A DNA stretch of 64,000 nt from Dryas octopetala (taxonomy: Eukaryota > Streptophyta > Magnoliopsida > Rosales > Rosaceae). The position numbers and the translations under genes were made by a program. The notes beneath the pieces were generated by a model. That model had not been told where the DNA came from and did not search any database. It saw nothing but the letters and a program-made list of their open reading frames with translations. The stretch covers positions 13,516,001 to 13,580,000 of the forward strand of contig OY992835.1 in the NCBI GenBank assembly GCA_963921425.1, given 5' to 3'. This document shows, piece after piece, positions 12,730 through 23,879 of this stretch. Positions within the stretch are counted from its first letter, which is position 1. Each line of letters starts with the position of its first letter.

Positions 12730-14193
12730 GGTAATGTCCCACTCCCACAGTACTAAAATGTTTAATATATAGTAGGTGTGTCACCTGTAACCATAATTTC
12801 CCAGATGATATAGACATGACACTATGGTGCCTATTAGTTTGACACCTTATAGAGCCTCTTGCATAAATGTGGTATTAATTGCTTTAATATAGTCATTGTA
12901 AGGATTATGACTTCATATCCACTAATTGAAAAAGACTATAATTCATATACAAGGAATTGACTATTAAAAACACAATAAATAGGCCTGGTTAGCTATTAGC
13001 TAGCTAGTGAAATTTACCAAGTTATATGAGATGTTTGGATAATCTCATTTTCATTAGGAATGGGAGAGAAAGTAGCCCTATGTACTCAAAAGGAAGAGGA
13101 TGCTATAGTCATCTTATCCTTCTACGGTTCTACCCCATTCATCTTTTACCCAACCATCAATATTTTCAAAATACCCATAATTCATAATCCTATCTTTTTT
13201 CTTTTCTTGCTACCCAAAAAGATGTGGCCATAAGCTCAGAACTAATGACCAACATGGTGCATAGACAAAGTCACCTGTGGGTCTAAGGTGGCCTATGATC
13301 ATGGCTCCTAATATTGGTAGCAAAAAGAACTTATATAACAAATCAATTTGTTTATATAGTTTTTTGGGACTTATAACTCATGATTAAGAGTATTTATTTT
13401 TATAACTAAGGTTTCAAATTCGAATTCTCATTTTTGAATATCAATATGGAAATTTTTTTTGCTTTGTTTTCTTGTTTTCTTCGGGCAGAGTGCATGTTAG
13501 GTTTAGAAATGGGAAATTTGCTCATTATTAGGGGACTATTAGCTATTGGTTTACACAATATAGACCATTCTATTTGTGCCAGATGGTTGAAAGCAGTGAT
13601 TTTTTAACTTTTTAATTGTCCATATTAAGCCTTCATTTTAAAATGAAAGCCCTTCTTGACTGGTGTTTGTGATGGAAATTACAAAACTGTGCAAAGAAGA
13701 AACATCAAATAGGTAGTAGAATAGGCCAAAGTGGTTGGAATAAGATGGGTACGCGCTAAAGCTCGTAACAGAACCCAAGATTCTACCAATAAATAATTGA
13801 TCAATAAAATAAAAAAAATAACAGAACCCAATTGATAATAGCTAAACTAAAATTATATAAAATCATTTTGAGATGGGGACTTGATGTGGGGGAGTCAGGC
13901 TTGGCGACTCTGAGGCCTATCTTTGTGCATGGACATGAATGTAAACTTAAGGAAAAATGCAACAAAAACATGGTTGGTTTAATCTTTCGGGTTTTATGGT
14001 GAAATGTTTTAAAAATGAAAATTACTTATTTTCGGAGGTTAAAAAACTTAATTCTTGTTGTATGAAATAATACTAAAAAATATATGTTGAGTGTATATTT
14101 TACGCTAGGCATGTAAAGTCTTATGATACCATATATAATGTCATGAGCTTTTCTTATCACAACTAATTATTTATGGGTTGAATGCTTTAATAT

Positions 14194-14849
14194 TAGACCT
14201 GATAAACAGATCGTGTTATGGGGGTTCGGGTTAAACCCGACATAACCTGTTAGTGTTAACGGGTGAACCCGATACGTTAATCTACAAGTGGCAAAAACTC
14301 CAACCCAAACACGACCCGAAAAATAACGGATATACATTACCCAATCCGTTTTACATGTTAGAAATAATTTAAATAATAAAAATTTATCACTCATTCACTC
14401 CCTCCCCTAGATCCAACCTCCTCCCTCCTCTGGTGATCCCCCTTCCCCCTTTCCTGCAATTCCCCCCTTCTCCCCCCCCCCCTCCGATCTGGCCTCCTCC
14501 CTCCCCAGCCCAACCCCCCTCGCTCAGCACTCCCCCAGCCCCTCCCACACCCACCCCTGCTCGCCCAGGCAAACTACTGATAAGTGGTAACTGGCAAAGA
14601 AAGAGCACATAGAGAGAGAGCTAGAGAGAGAGAGCGGCTGTGAAGTGTTTAGGTGAGTTGTTTTTGTTAAGTGATAAAATTACTTAAATGCCCTTATTTT
14701 TAACCGATCTAATGGGTTTCGCGGGTTGGCACTGATACGACTTGTTATCTTAACGGGTTGTTATCGGGTCAACACGATTTTGATACGACCCAATAACCTC
14801 CAATCCAAACCCGAAAATTTACGGGTCGTGGGATGTTTTGACAGGTCTA
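14194..14849. mobile_element. hAT-type element with perfect TSD, AACGGGTC family
   Basis: The ends are TAGACCTGATAAAC and its inverted counterpart ending GACAGGTCTA. It is flanked by a perfect 8-bp duplication, TTTAATAT, at 14186-14193 and 14850-14857. It shares terminal sequence and ACGGGT subterminal motifs with 669-2651. The interior is C-rich on one side (14400-14570) and encodes nothing. The same insertion exists in copy B (43240), so it predates the segmental duplication. Confidence 0.92.
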
Positions 14850-14857
14850 TTTAATAT

Positions 14858-16038
14858 TGACATATTATCAAAACAAACATTTCATGTGTTAGGTAGAACG
14901 ACTACACATCACATGTCACCCAATATAAATTATAAATATAATTGAAGTTATTTTACACATGAGTGAACGTATGTGTTGAGAATATATCCTGTATTAAGAA
15001 TGTAAAATCTTACATCAGAATATATAATGATATGAGTTGGGTGTGTTGCAACTTAGAATATATGTTTATCTAGGTTGGGTGCTAGTAGGTAGAGACTATT
15101 TACCTCCACACCAAATTCCAAAATTCAAATTCGTTCTCACTCCTCTTTGGCTTCTTTTGCATTAAAAAATGAGTTATTTTTGGATTGTGTGTTTTTTTTA
15201 ATTATCTTTGTGTAAACCTTTGTACCTCATTCATTTTTAATGTTTTTATAAATATTTTTTTTTCTCTCATATGTAGCACAGAAGCAATTTGGGGATACTA
15301 GTACAGCTAAAGGTGATAAGATTAATGAGTGAGGACCATTTCATCATCTAACATAAGAACAACGGGTTGAGATTGCTAGCCTATCCATGACATTATGATC
15401 CAATTATCTTACTAAGTAGATCATGATTCATGACCCGCCAATGATTGATGTCAGACCAGAGTGGCAGTGGTTTTGGTGAGTCCTAGAAGACAAACCTTTG
15501 AATGGAGCTTTTTGAGAAATTGGCTGTATATATAAGACATGGAAATATGCAAGTTGATGATTAAGGTTTGTAGTACTTGGAGTGACAGTTCTAGAAGGAT
15601 ACGCTGCCATTCTTGGATTTCATGTATGCATTATTTGTTCTCAATTTGTTTGCTAGTTTGTAGTAGTGTCACTGATAGCATTGTCTTTCTCTTTTACTCA
15701 ATACTCAATAATGCATGTTTTAAGGGAATCGAATTTTGCTACTGACATACTAATTGATTTTGATAAAAAGGGTTATGTATATTTTTTGATTAATTCCATG
15801 AATTTTAAATTTAATTAAATTTATTCCAACAAAGAAAGACGGTGTGTAATTCTTAGACTAAACAGTCATAAAGTAGCTCCTTAATTTCCCAACCAAAGTA
15901 TCAAACTTATTTATGGGATACCCAGAAGTAGTATACATTACACTGTACACATGGCCTATTTTATGTTACAAAAAAATTAGAGCTCAACACAAACTGAAAG
16001 TTTCTAAACTGTACCAGATGATGATACACATTGATTCT
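14858..16038. other. Non-coding part of duplication copy A downstream of the TMM pseudogene
   Basis: No gene is supported. The stretch 15340-15740 is well conserved with 43815-44230, but both strands carry stop codons, so it may be 3' flanking DNA of TMM or an unrecognised relic. Confidence 0.45.
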
Positions 16039-16618
16039 TCAGGGACCGAGCTTTGGTGTGTCACATGGCCCAATGCCAGAGTCCAAATTGTCTTCCAACC
16101 CACTATTGGCATTGTAACAAAGCCCAGAATTATTATAAAGCCTAAGCTTCCTTCTCATCCTCCAAACCATTTCTCTCCCAAACGGGATTGGCCCAATTAG
16201 CCCGTTATCGTTTAATCTCAATTCACTAAGACCTTTCAGCTCTCGAAAGCTAATTGGGATTGAACCATTCAAGTGGTTACCATCAAGATGAAGCACACGA
16301 AGGCTTGGCAAGTGACCTAGAGATGGAGGTATAGGACCATGCAAATTCATGTTTGATAAAATTAGGGTCATTAGTCCCTTCATACCATCAAACCCATCAC
16401 TAGGAACTGGTGATGGGCCCATTGGGTTTCCTTTGAGGATCAAAGTTTGGAGGGAAATTAAGGTTCTAAGCCAGATGGGAATTGGACCCATGAGGTGGTT
16501 GTAGCTCAAATCCATGAGCATGAGGTTTCCTAGGCCGGAAATGGAGTCGGGTATCAGGCCGGTGAGTCGGTTGTGGCCCAAGTCCTTTTTGATGAGGGCA
16601 TGGCAGGCTCCAATGGTG
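16039..16618 (-). pseudogene. TMM pseudogene, 5'-truncated
   Basis: This is the C-terminal part of the TOO MANY MOUTHS-like gene in copy A. The frame 16581-16039 (180 residues) contains the last leucine-rich repeats and the WRMRRKLRLYNNSGLC capping segment, nearly identical to the intact gene at 44533-45873. Homology stops abruptly at about 16618, so the signal peptide, N-cap and first repeats are gone. One codon (V before GPCDTP) is also missing. At the break, sequence from the far side of the deletion is joined through a small duplicated filler. It has no promoter of its own and is unlikely to be functional. Confidence 0.92.
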
Positions 16619-18152
16619 GGGATGGGGGAGTGAGTGGGGATTCATTTTTGGTTCAGTAGTTGTCATTTTTCTTTTCAATCTCAATTTTCAAAGCAGCAGA
16701 ATTGGAAACACATGGGGATGGGGGAGTGAGTGGGGATTCATTTTAATTCTTAAACTATATATTCTTTGGGAGAATAAAGGTTTGTCTGTTTGTTTTCTTA
16801 TTTTATTATTTGAGGATTACGTGAAACATTTGTGAATGTGATGTGTGTATGTTAGACTTGGGCAAAACATAGGATATCCTAGTCAAATAAAAATGAGCAG
16901 TGTTAGAGATTCTAAATGATGTGTCAATATTTTATGTGATGAATTCAAAAAAGAAAAAAAATTAAATGAGGCATATTATTGGTATGTGGGTTCATTCTCT
17001 CTTAGAAACCAAACCATGTGAACTTTTTTATGTATTCATTTAAAACCATGTTATCACATGTCATAATTTAGACCCCAATGATGAGCAGTATTTGATGGGG
17101 TATACATTATTGGAGAAGATAAAACGAATACCCATCTTTTATCAAAAGCATGCTTTTGTGCTCTGTTGTGTGTGTTAGTGTGTATGTATATGGGTTATCA
17201 AATAAAAATGGGAGTTATTAGCAAAAGAAAAAAAAATGGAGTTTTTGGAAATTGGATATTAAAACCTGAGTTGGCCACTAGTCGCTTAACCACCCACTTT
17301 CTAAACTATTTTGGGTTAACTTAGGCCATATTTGGACAAATTAAGGTAAGATTGCTATATAATTCCCTATTTTTTATACATGTTTTTTATGTATAAAATC
17401 ACAATAGTGTTGCACGTCCTTTAGCTTCATGTGTACCAAGCTGCTAGCTAGAATAGAAAAAGAGGGCTATAACATAAAATGGACTAATGTAATGACCCAA
17501 ACACATTTCCACAATTACTAGCTCCAATCAATTAGTGGGCCTTTATGATGTAGAAGTAGAAGTTGTAGAACACAACCATCTACTTACCCCCTACCATTAA
17601 AAAAATAAAAAGATTAAAAGGCCGGATTAAACCACTACAACTTGTGTCTATATATAGTTCTATACTGTAAAAAGATTAAAAACAAACATTTTATGAGCAA
17701 GTGAAATTGGAAAGTTAAACGTCTATAGTCATGTACTCATCATTTTTTTTTTCTGGTCTGAATGTACTCATCAATTATGTATCCAAGTGTAGTTGTAATA
17801 TTACCAACTAACTATATATTGATATAATGATAATTTTCTCAATAATTTTGAATAAGTCCCAAATTGAATTCCCACTACACAATCTTCGTTGAACTCCAAC
17901 ATATATACAAATTCTAGATTAAAAAAAGATACATAGAAATTTTAATTGGAGAAAAAAAAAATACAAATGCAGTAATGTCATAGATGATAGCCGATAGGTC
18001 ATTAGAACTGTTATTCAGCAAATAAAAAAGAAAAAAAAAATTCAAAGAACTGTTATTCATTGTGCAGTACTCAACTTAATTTCCATAGTCAAGGAGTTAT
18101 CAATTTTCATGAGACTAAATTCCATAAAGGCTTGGATGGGTATATTAGCCTA
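16619..18152. other. Upstream flank of the truncated TMM copy
   Basis: Homologous to about 46634-48786. It starts with a filler copy at about 16619-16648 whose source lies at 16716-16744, then the distal end of a kinase-leader remnant, then AT-rich DNA. No gene is seen. Here 17810-17830 is the empty site corresponding to the retroposon insertion in copy B. Confidence 0.6.
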
Positions 18153-18391
18153 AAAAAAAGACACAAAAATGCACAAGCCCACAAAAACTAACTTCTAAGT
18201 AATATATATTAACCCAATTTCAACTTTAAAATTGAATCTAGGCAACCATGAAAGTGGGAAGTGATGAACACTACCTGCAAATTAACGACACATGCAAACA
18301 AATTTCTTAGAGTGCGCACCCAAATATAAAAACATTAAAAGGAGGACTCTATATTTCATAAAAAGATATGCAAACCCAAAAAAATGAAAAA

Positions 18392-18422
<31 letters not shown>

Positions 18423-19266
18423 CATAATAAGAAAGCCTTTATGAAAATGTTATTGTAATGAAGAATTTAAAAATTATGAGACCTCAAATTCAAACTAGTA
18501 CATCAAATTTGAGAATTTTCATAAATGAAATTACAATTGAAATTGAAACTACAATTGAGATTTCAACTGAAACTGCAAACTGAAACTGTGAACTGAAACT
18601 GCAAACTGAAATTGAAACTATGAAATGAAACTGCAACTGCAAACTGCAATTGTGAACTGAAACTACAAACTACAACTACGAACTAAAATTGAAACTGCGA
18701 ACTGAAAAATCGATTTCAATGCAATCAACTATAGATCTGAGCTCAAAATAAAGATAAATATGGATCTGCAATAAATCAAACAAACTATAAAATTGAAAAC
18801 GAAAGTTGCTATGAAACAAAAAGGAAGGACGGTCATAGTCTCTGACACATTTACAGGCAAAGCATTATTTCAGAGAGAGAGAGAGAGAGAATGAGAATGA
18901 GACTTGGTTGCTGGTTTGTTTTTTTCTTCTTCTTGCTTCTGCTGCTTTTTGTCTCTCCACCTACTCTCGATTTCTCTGTGTGTAAACTGAAACTTAACTC
19001 AAAAGGTACTCGGCAAGCTAATATTAATGTTTCAATCCATTAATTCAACATTCTTTATTATTAAATTATTAAATATTGTATGGTTAAAGTCAAAGGCAAC
19101 TAATAATTTTTCCACCCAGAGACAACAAGGCAAAATGACATGTGAAAGGATTTGACATGAACAATATGACCATCTGCTATGTGATTAATACTTACAAAGG
19201 GTCTCTGTAGTGTTAAATTTGAACAATAGGTGTAGTAGAGATTAAATAAAATATTTGTCATGTATC
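18153..19266. repeat. Intergenic, low-complexity tracts
   Basis: Contains a poly-A tract followed by (CA)n at about 18388-18424. At about 18530-18715 there is a degenerate tandem array of a GAAACTGCAAACT-like unit of roughly 12-19 bp. A (GA)n run lies at about 18872-18889. No gene is seen. Confidence 0.7.
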
Positions 19267-19905
19267 CTATGTTAATTTATTCGTTTTATTATTCATTAAA
19301 ATCAGAAAAATGGAAAATTTGTTAATCTTAGTAGACAACTTACTGTTGTCGCCTAGAAAATTTTCTACAATTCCATACTCAATAAGCAACTCCACATCCT
19401 TTGGAGTGTTCACAAAAATATCCATAATGACAACGTAATCACTTAAGTAGTTGTCCATGAAATTGCCATGACATTGTTCGAAGGCAATCATATTTCTGAT
19501 TGTAGACTCTGTTTGATCCCATATTTGCAATTTTGGAATTTCAAGGATCCCATTGATGAATCGTATGTCAAAAAAGCTTTCCTTTGATCTCACCTGAAAC
19601 TTAACTCCTGCTTGGTGTAGCTCTGTCATGCTGGATGTGATTAGAGCTCTGCATTTCTCTCGAGATTTTGATTACAATAGTGGTGCTATATATAGCTTTA
19701 TTAAAAGATCAACAAGATGTTCTACCTTTACTTCAAAAGAAGCTATTGTCTTCAAACTTTCTTCCGTTCCCACTGCATCCTTTATAAGATAATATTTGAA
19801 AAAATGGTGAGAAAGACCAATTATTGAAAGTCTCTCAGAACTGTTAGAATTAGAAGGGACTGGAAATCTTTCTGCTGGTTCAAACAGATCCTCAACAATG
19901 AAGAT
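19267..19905 (-). pseudogene. DUF247 (UPF0481) gene fragment
   Basis: On the minus strand, 19629-19267 reads MTELHQAGVKFQV... with the later motifs FINGILEIPKL, NMIAFEQCH and NTPKDVELLIEYGI, characteristic of plant DUF247 proteins. Upstream (about 19905-19690) another stretch reads HHFFKYYLIKDAVGTEES and KVEHLVDLLIKLYIAP, matching the preceding part of the same family. A stop codon and further in-frame stops separate the two parts. The N-terminal half and the C-terminal membrane segment of a normal protein (about 400-500 residues) are missing. It is a decayed fragment with no known function. Confidence 0.85.
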
Positions 19906-20160
19906 GACAGCTGATTTTCAAGCAACAACATGTCAGGCCATAGATCATATATCATATATATTTGGTCATGTAAATATATATGCAATCATTTTCATCTGCC
20001 AAATCATAGTACCAGATGATCGAAGAGCTACGAAGAAGCTTTGCACTGGAATGGGCCTAGCTTTGCAGCCTTTGCTCTTCTATAACAACCTTGACATCAT
20101 ACTTTAATTAGAGATAATTAATAATGTAATTAATTTCATATCCCAAGAAATTACAAAGTA

Positions 20161-20916
20161 TGTTAGGACGACTGTGAGTTTTGATACTGTGGGTGTGAGG
20201 TATACGACTACTGAAAACCCTCATAATTTATTGGTTGGTGGTCAACTTTCAACATACCTTTCAAAGTTGGTGGACAACTTTCGATCATATATCACATAAG
20301 TCGATCCTTGTGCTTTACTGCTTTTATGTATACTTTTGAACCAATATTTTTTCATTGGTTAAAATATATTTTAGGCTGGAATCCAACGGTTCAAGTAAGT
20401 TTGGATTTAGACCATATAATAAGTATCTTTGTGCGGCCTAAATTGTTATGTGTTGATTTATATCTCAATTTGGGCTTATGGGTTGTGGCTTAATTTACAA
20501 GTCCATTTGATGTCTTTTATGTGGGCGTACATGGGACCCATTAGGGTATGCTGGCAGCAACTTATCAAGACAAAAGAAGCTTTTTGCTTCGGTGTGTAAG
20601 AGAGGGAATAGATAAGAGACCAAAGAGAGGGTCGGCTGTAAGAGTGTACGTGGTTTTTTTTTTTTTTTTTGTACTGTTTGTTGGGCGATTGCTAAGAGAA
20701 AAAGGTGCCGCATCTGTTTTTTGATTCTTTATCTATTATTCTGATTGTTGCTTTGTATGAGTTGTTGTCATTTGTAATAGCCTAGAGCTATTTTGTATTT
20801 TGTAACCTCCATTTCAATTAGTGGATTTTTTCCTGCTGCTCCGTAGACGTAGGCTAAGCCGAACAGAGTGAAAGGGGGAAAACTGCCTTAGTTTTTGACT
20901 AGCCTAATAGATCATC
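20161..20916. mobile_element. Possible Ty1/copia LTR remnant
   Basis: The stretch begins TGTTAGGACGAC. Toward its end it carries AGTGGATTTTTTCCTGCTGC followed by CTCCGTAGACGTAGGC, a configuration often seen near the 3' end of plant copia LTRs. No second LTR, primer site or polyprotein is found, and the right side is interrupted by the gypsy insertion at 20917. A (T)16-type run lies at about 20655. Assignment is tentative. Confidence 0.35.
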
Positions 20917-23621
20917 TGTGAGACCCAAAATTTTCCAAATTTATTTTGGAATTTTTCTTTAATTTCTAGAATTTTTCTAGAAATTTGTTTGGCGGAAAAT
21001 CGTATTTTTCACCTTAAGCTTTAATTGTTTGACCAACTTTGACTAGAGTTTTGACCCAAGTTAGACCTTTAGAAGGTGGTACTTTTACTCACGAACCCAA
21101 CGGAGCAAGTCTCGTATTATTCCGAGTCCGGGAGATTATTTTATGAATTTCCCAAAATTTCATTTTTAAAAGCATTTTATCTTAGTTTGTGGAGCTTGAA
21201 ATTTTCGAAATTTTTCTAAAGGGAAAATTGGTAATTTGACCTCATAGTTAATTAGTACTAGTCGATACGAGTCCGTAGTATTTTTCGGGGTATTTTTCCG
21301 AGTCCCGAGCTATTTTTAATTAATTTTTGAAGTTGAGAAAAATAGGAAAAAGAAAATAAAATAGGAAAAACACCAGATCGCGCCACGTGGCACGATCTGG
21401 AGCGTCTAACGATGCATGGCAGCAAGATCTGATGGCTGCATGTGCAGCCAAGTGTCAAAGCCTTCGCCACGTGTCAATTTCTCATTAGTCAAAGTTATGA
21501 CGGTTGACTTGAGTCAACCCAGTCAACTCGGATGAGTCAACCGAGTTGACTCACTCACTCACCCTATAAATAGTGGCGTGAACCCCAGCTGATCCTCACA
21601 AATTCAGCCGCACGCTTCCCAAGAGAGAGCTTCTCTCTCCTCTCTCCTCCTTTCTCTCTCTTCTTCAATCTTGTTTTGAGTTTATCTTGAGTTCTGGAGC
21701 TCCGATCGACGATCCGATTTCGCCTACGCGATCGTGGCGACGAGCTCTTCAATTCTAGTAGTGTGAAGGCTATGTTTTGGTGAAGTTTTAAAAAAAATCA
21801 TTTCTGAGCTCCATAGGTAATTTCTTGATCCCTGTCGAATTTCTGCTAAAATTTTGTTAAATAAATCTCTTGTTAATTAGGCTATTTTAATCTTATTATT
21901 TAGCAAGTCTAGTAGTACCGAGACTCTGCTCGTGGGAAGTCTTCAACAGGTATACCCTTAACCCAGCTTATTTGATTTGCTGTTGTTTAAGTGGTGGTTA
22001 TAGACGAAATACCGTTTAACTGTTGTTATTAAATGAACTTAATAAATATTGAGGCCATATCAGTGGTAACCAAATAACGTGATGACTAAGGTCAGTCCAT
22101 GAGCATACAAGCGTTGGGTACTGAGCCAGAGCTCCCTCAGTTTCCCCATGCACTGACCTGGTCACGTTGTAAGGTTCATATCTGATCAACCTCCTCGACA
22201 ATAAATTAAAATAAACTTAGAAACCACACGGTCTGACATGACTGTCTGCCTCGGGGAGCAGGGTCATGCCGGATCAAGAATTTAGAGAAGCCTAGCAAGT
22301 TACGCTAGTGCCAAACCTCTAAATTTTACCTGGTCTTAATAGACAAGGCCGAGAGTACGTTTAGTACGTTCCTAATAGCTGTCGTCGGATTCGGATCTCC
22401 AGTTTCCCAACAGGTACAAGTGGGACCCAGACACAGGAAAGGGATCAGGCAAGGGACACACTTTGGTAAAACAGGTAGGGGGAAAGTTTCATATCCCGGT
22501 TATTGGATTTCCTGCCTATTTTCGTACTATATGTATATGAAAATGCCTTTCACAGAGAATGTGCATGATTTTTGTATGGCATATTTGTGTGATTTTCTGT
22601 GTGATACCTTGGACGACCTGAGAGTAACGGGCACGTGTTGTGACCTTGGGTTTCGATCCCCTAAACCTCTGGAGGGGTAAGTACGGACTGGTTAGTCGAA
22701 TGTCCTTCTGGGGAGGCTAACCAATGTGGTATTACCAGGTAAATGGATACTCTCACCACAGTATCGAGGTGGTGGTTGAATTTCCGATACTGGTGGTTGG
22801 CCTGTATGTGATCGGTCGCAGGTATGTTTCTGAACTATGTCACGTGACAGGAAGGATTTTCACTGAAAAAGATGTATGAGCATGCAAAGGCTTTACTCAC
22901 TGATTATTGGCATAATTATCTTTATCATTACTGGCTTTGGTTACAATATTATTGATATTGATACCCTGTTTTTGGGTGTGCATTGCTTTTAAACTGTTTT
23001 CCTTGAAATCCTATATCTTCGAGTATTGCTTTCAAACCTAACCAGGATTTTCCCTCGAGGGGAAGCGATGAACGTATGTGACGCTTACCCCCTACTGTAC
23101 TCTTGTGAGTGCAGATAATCCAGTTGTTGGAGACCAAGATTGAGGTCGTGGGTGTGGCACTTGCAGCTTGTCAGTTTCAGTCTTGCTATCTAGTTTAGAT
23201 CCTTTCTTTGGATCTGTGGTGGTGTTTCTCTTTCATCCTCGTAGGTGGCATATCCCAATGGCTATCCATGAGTCCAATTTGTTGCACCACTTTGTTGAAG
23301 ACTGAATTACTCTGGCGTGGGTTGGACTATCCTGACATATCTGTTTATCTACTGTTTTATTTTGTAGCATTAGGGTTAGTGTATTTGAAACACATAACCC
23401 TCACGGGTTGGTACTCTTTACTGTTATTTATAATATGAGGTATTTTCAGTAATTTCTTTCGCTGTATTTTTACTACTCTGATCCAACCCGGGTTCTTCAA
23501 TAAAAAGGGCTTAACTCGTTTTAGAGAGCTTGGGAATATAATACTCGGGGTAAGGGGTATTATAGTCTCAGGATCTTTAAGACGGGTGCCGCTGTGGTGT
23601 TCCCAGTTTCGGGGCGTCACA
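20917..23621 (+). repeat. 5' LTR
   Basis: 2705 bp, TG...CA ends. The TATA box TATAAATA is at 21565-21572. Directly upstream (21487-21551) are six WRKY-type TTGACT/AGTCAA cores, and three more TTGAC cores lie at 21029-21056. The U5 portion is long and non-coding; short open frames in it have no homologues I recognise. Confidence 0.97.
21487..21572 (+). promoter_or_regulatory. LTR core promoter with W-box cluster
   Basis: Six W-box cores (TTGACT or its complement AGTCAA) lie within 65 bp, ending 13 bp upstream of the TATA box TATAAATA (21565). A G-box CACGTG sits further upstream in a near-palindrome (about 21373-21400), with a second at about 21468. W-boxes bind WRKY factors, so wound- or pathogen-induced transcription is inferred, not shown. 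The same block occurs in the 3' LTR at 28886-28971. Confidence 0.7.
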
Positions 23622-23628
23622 GAAAAAG

Positions 23629-23640
23629 TGGTATCAGAGC
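23629..23640 (+). other. Primer-binding site, initiator tRNA-Met type
   Basis: TGGTATCAGAGC lies 7 bp after the 5' LTR and is complementary to the 3' end of plant initiator methionine tRNA, the usual primer of gypsy elements. Confidence 0.93.
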
Positions 23641-23879
23641 GGTACGACCTAAAATAATAATAATAATAACAATAATAAATAAATAAATAACTTTGTAAGA
23701 TTGTTAGTAGATTATTTTTACTAATATGCAGGATATGCCAACCCAGAGCCGATTCAGCAGATTCTTTCGAAGTTTCCAACCAAACACATTCTTCGATAAG
23801 TCTTTCCCTTGAAACACTTTTGTTCCTTGTATCATTTGTGTCAATCATTCCCTTATTTGTTTTCAGTCTTGCTGACAAG

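Larger units (their letters stand above)
12730..18152. repeat. Segmental duplication, copy A
   Basis: Direct repeat of 41781-48786. The homology is nearly continuous from GGTAATGTCCCACTCCC (12730) to the GGTATATTAGCCTA segment near 18150. Copy A retains a full hAT element (14194-14849) and about 475 bp after it that copy B has lost. It lacks the 5' half of TMM and the region upstream of it, and lacks the retroposon present in copy B. Scattered substitutions and small indels show the duplication is not very recent. Confidence 0.95.

Noticed and set aside
15428..15745. Frames conserved between 15428-15745 and 43910-44227
   Set aside because: Conservation is explained by the segmental duplication. 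Both strands have stops and neither copy shows a recognisable protein.
21258..23438. Six short frames repeated identically at 28657-30837
   Set aside because: They repeat only because the two LTRs are identical. LTR sequence is not expected to code and no domains are seen.
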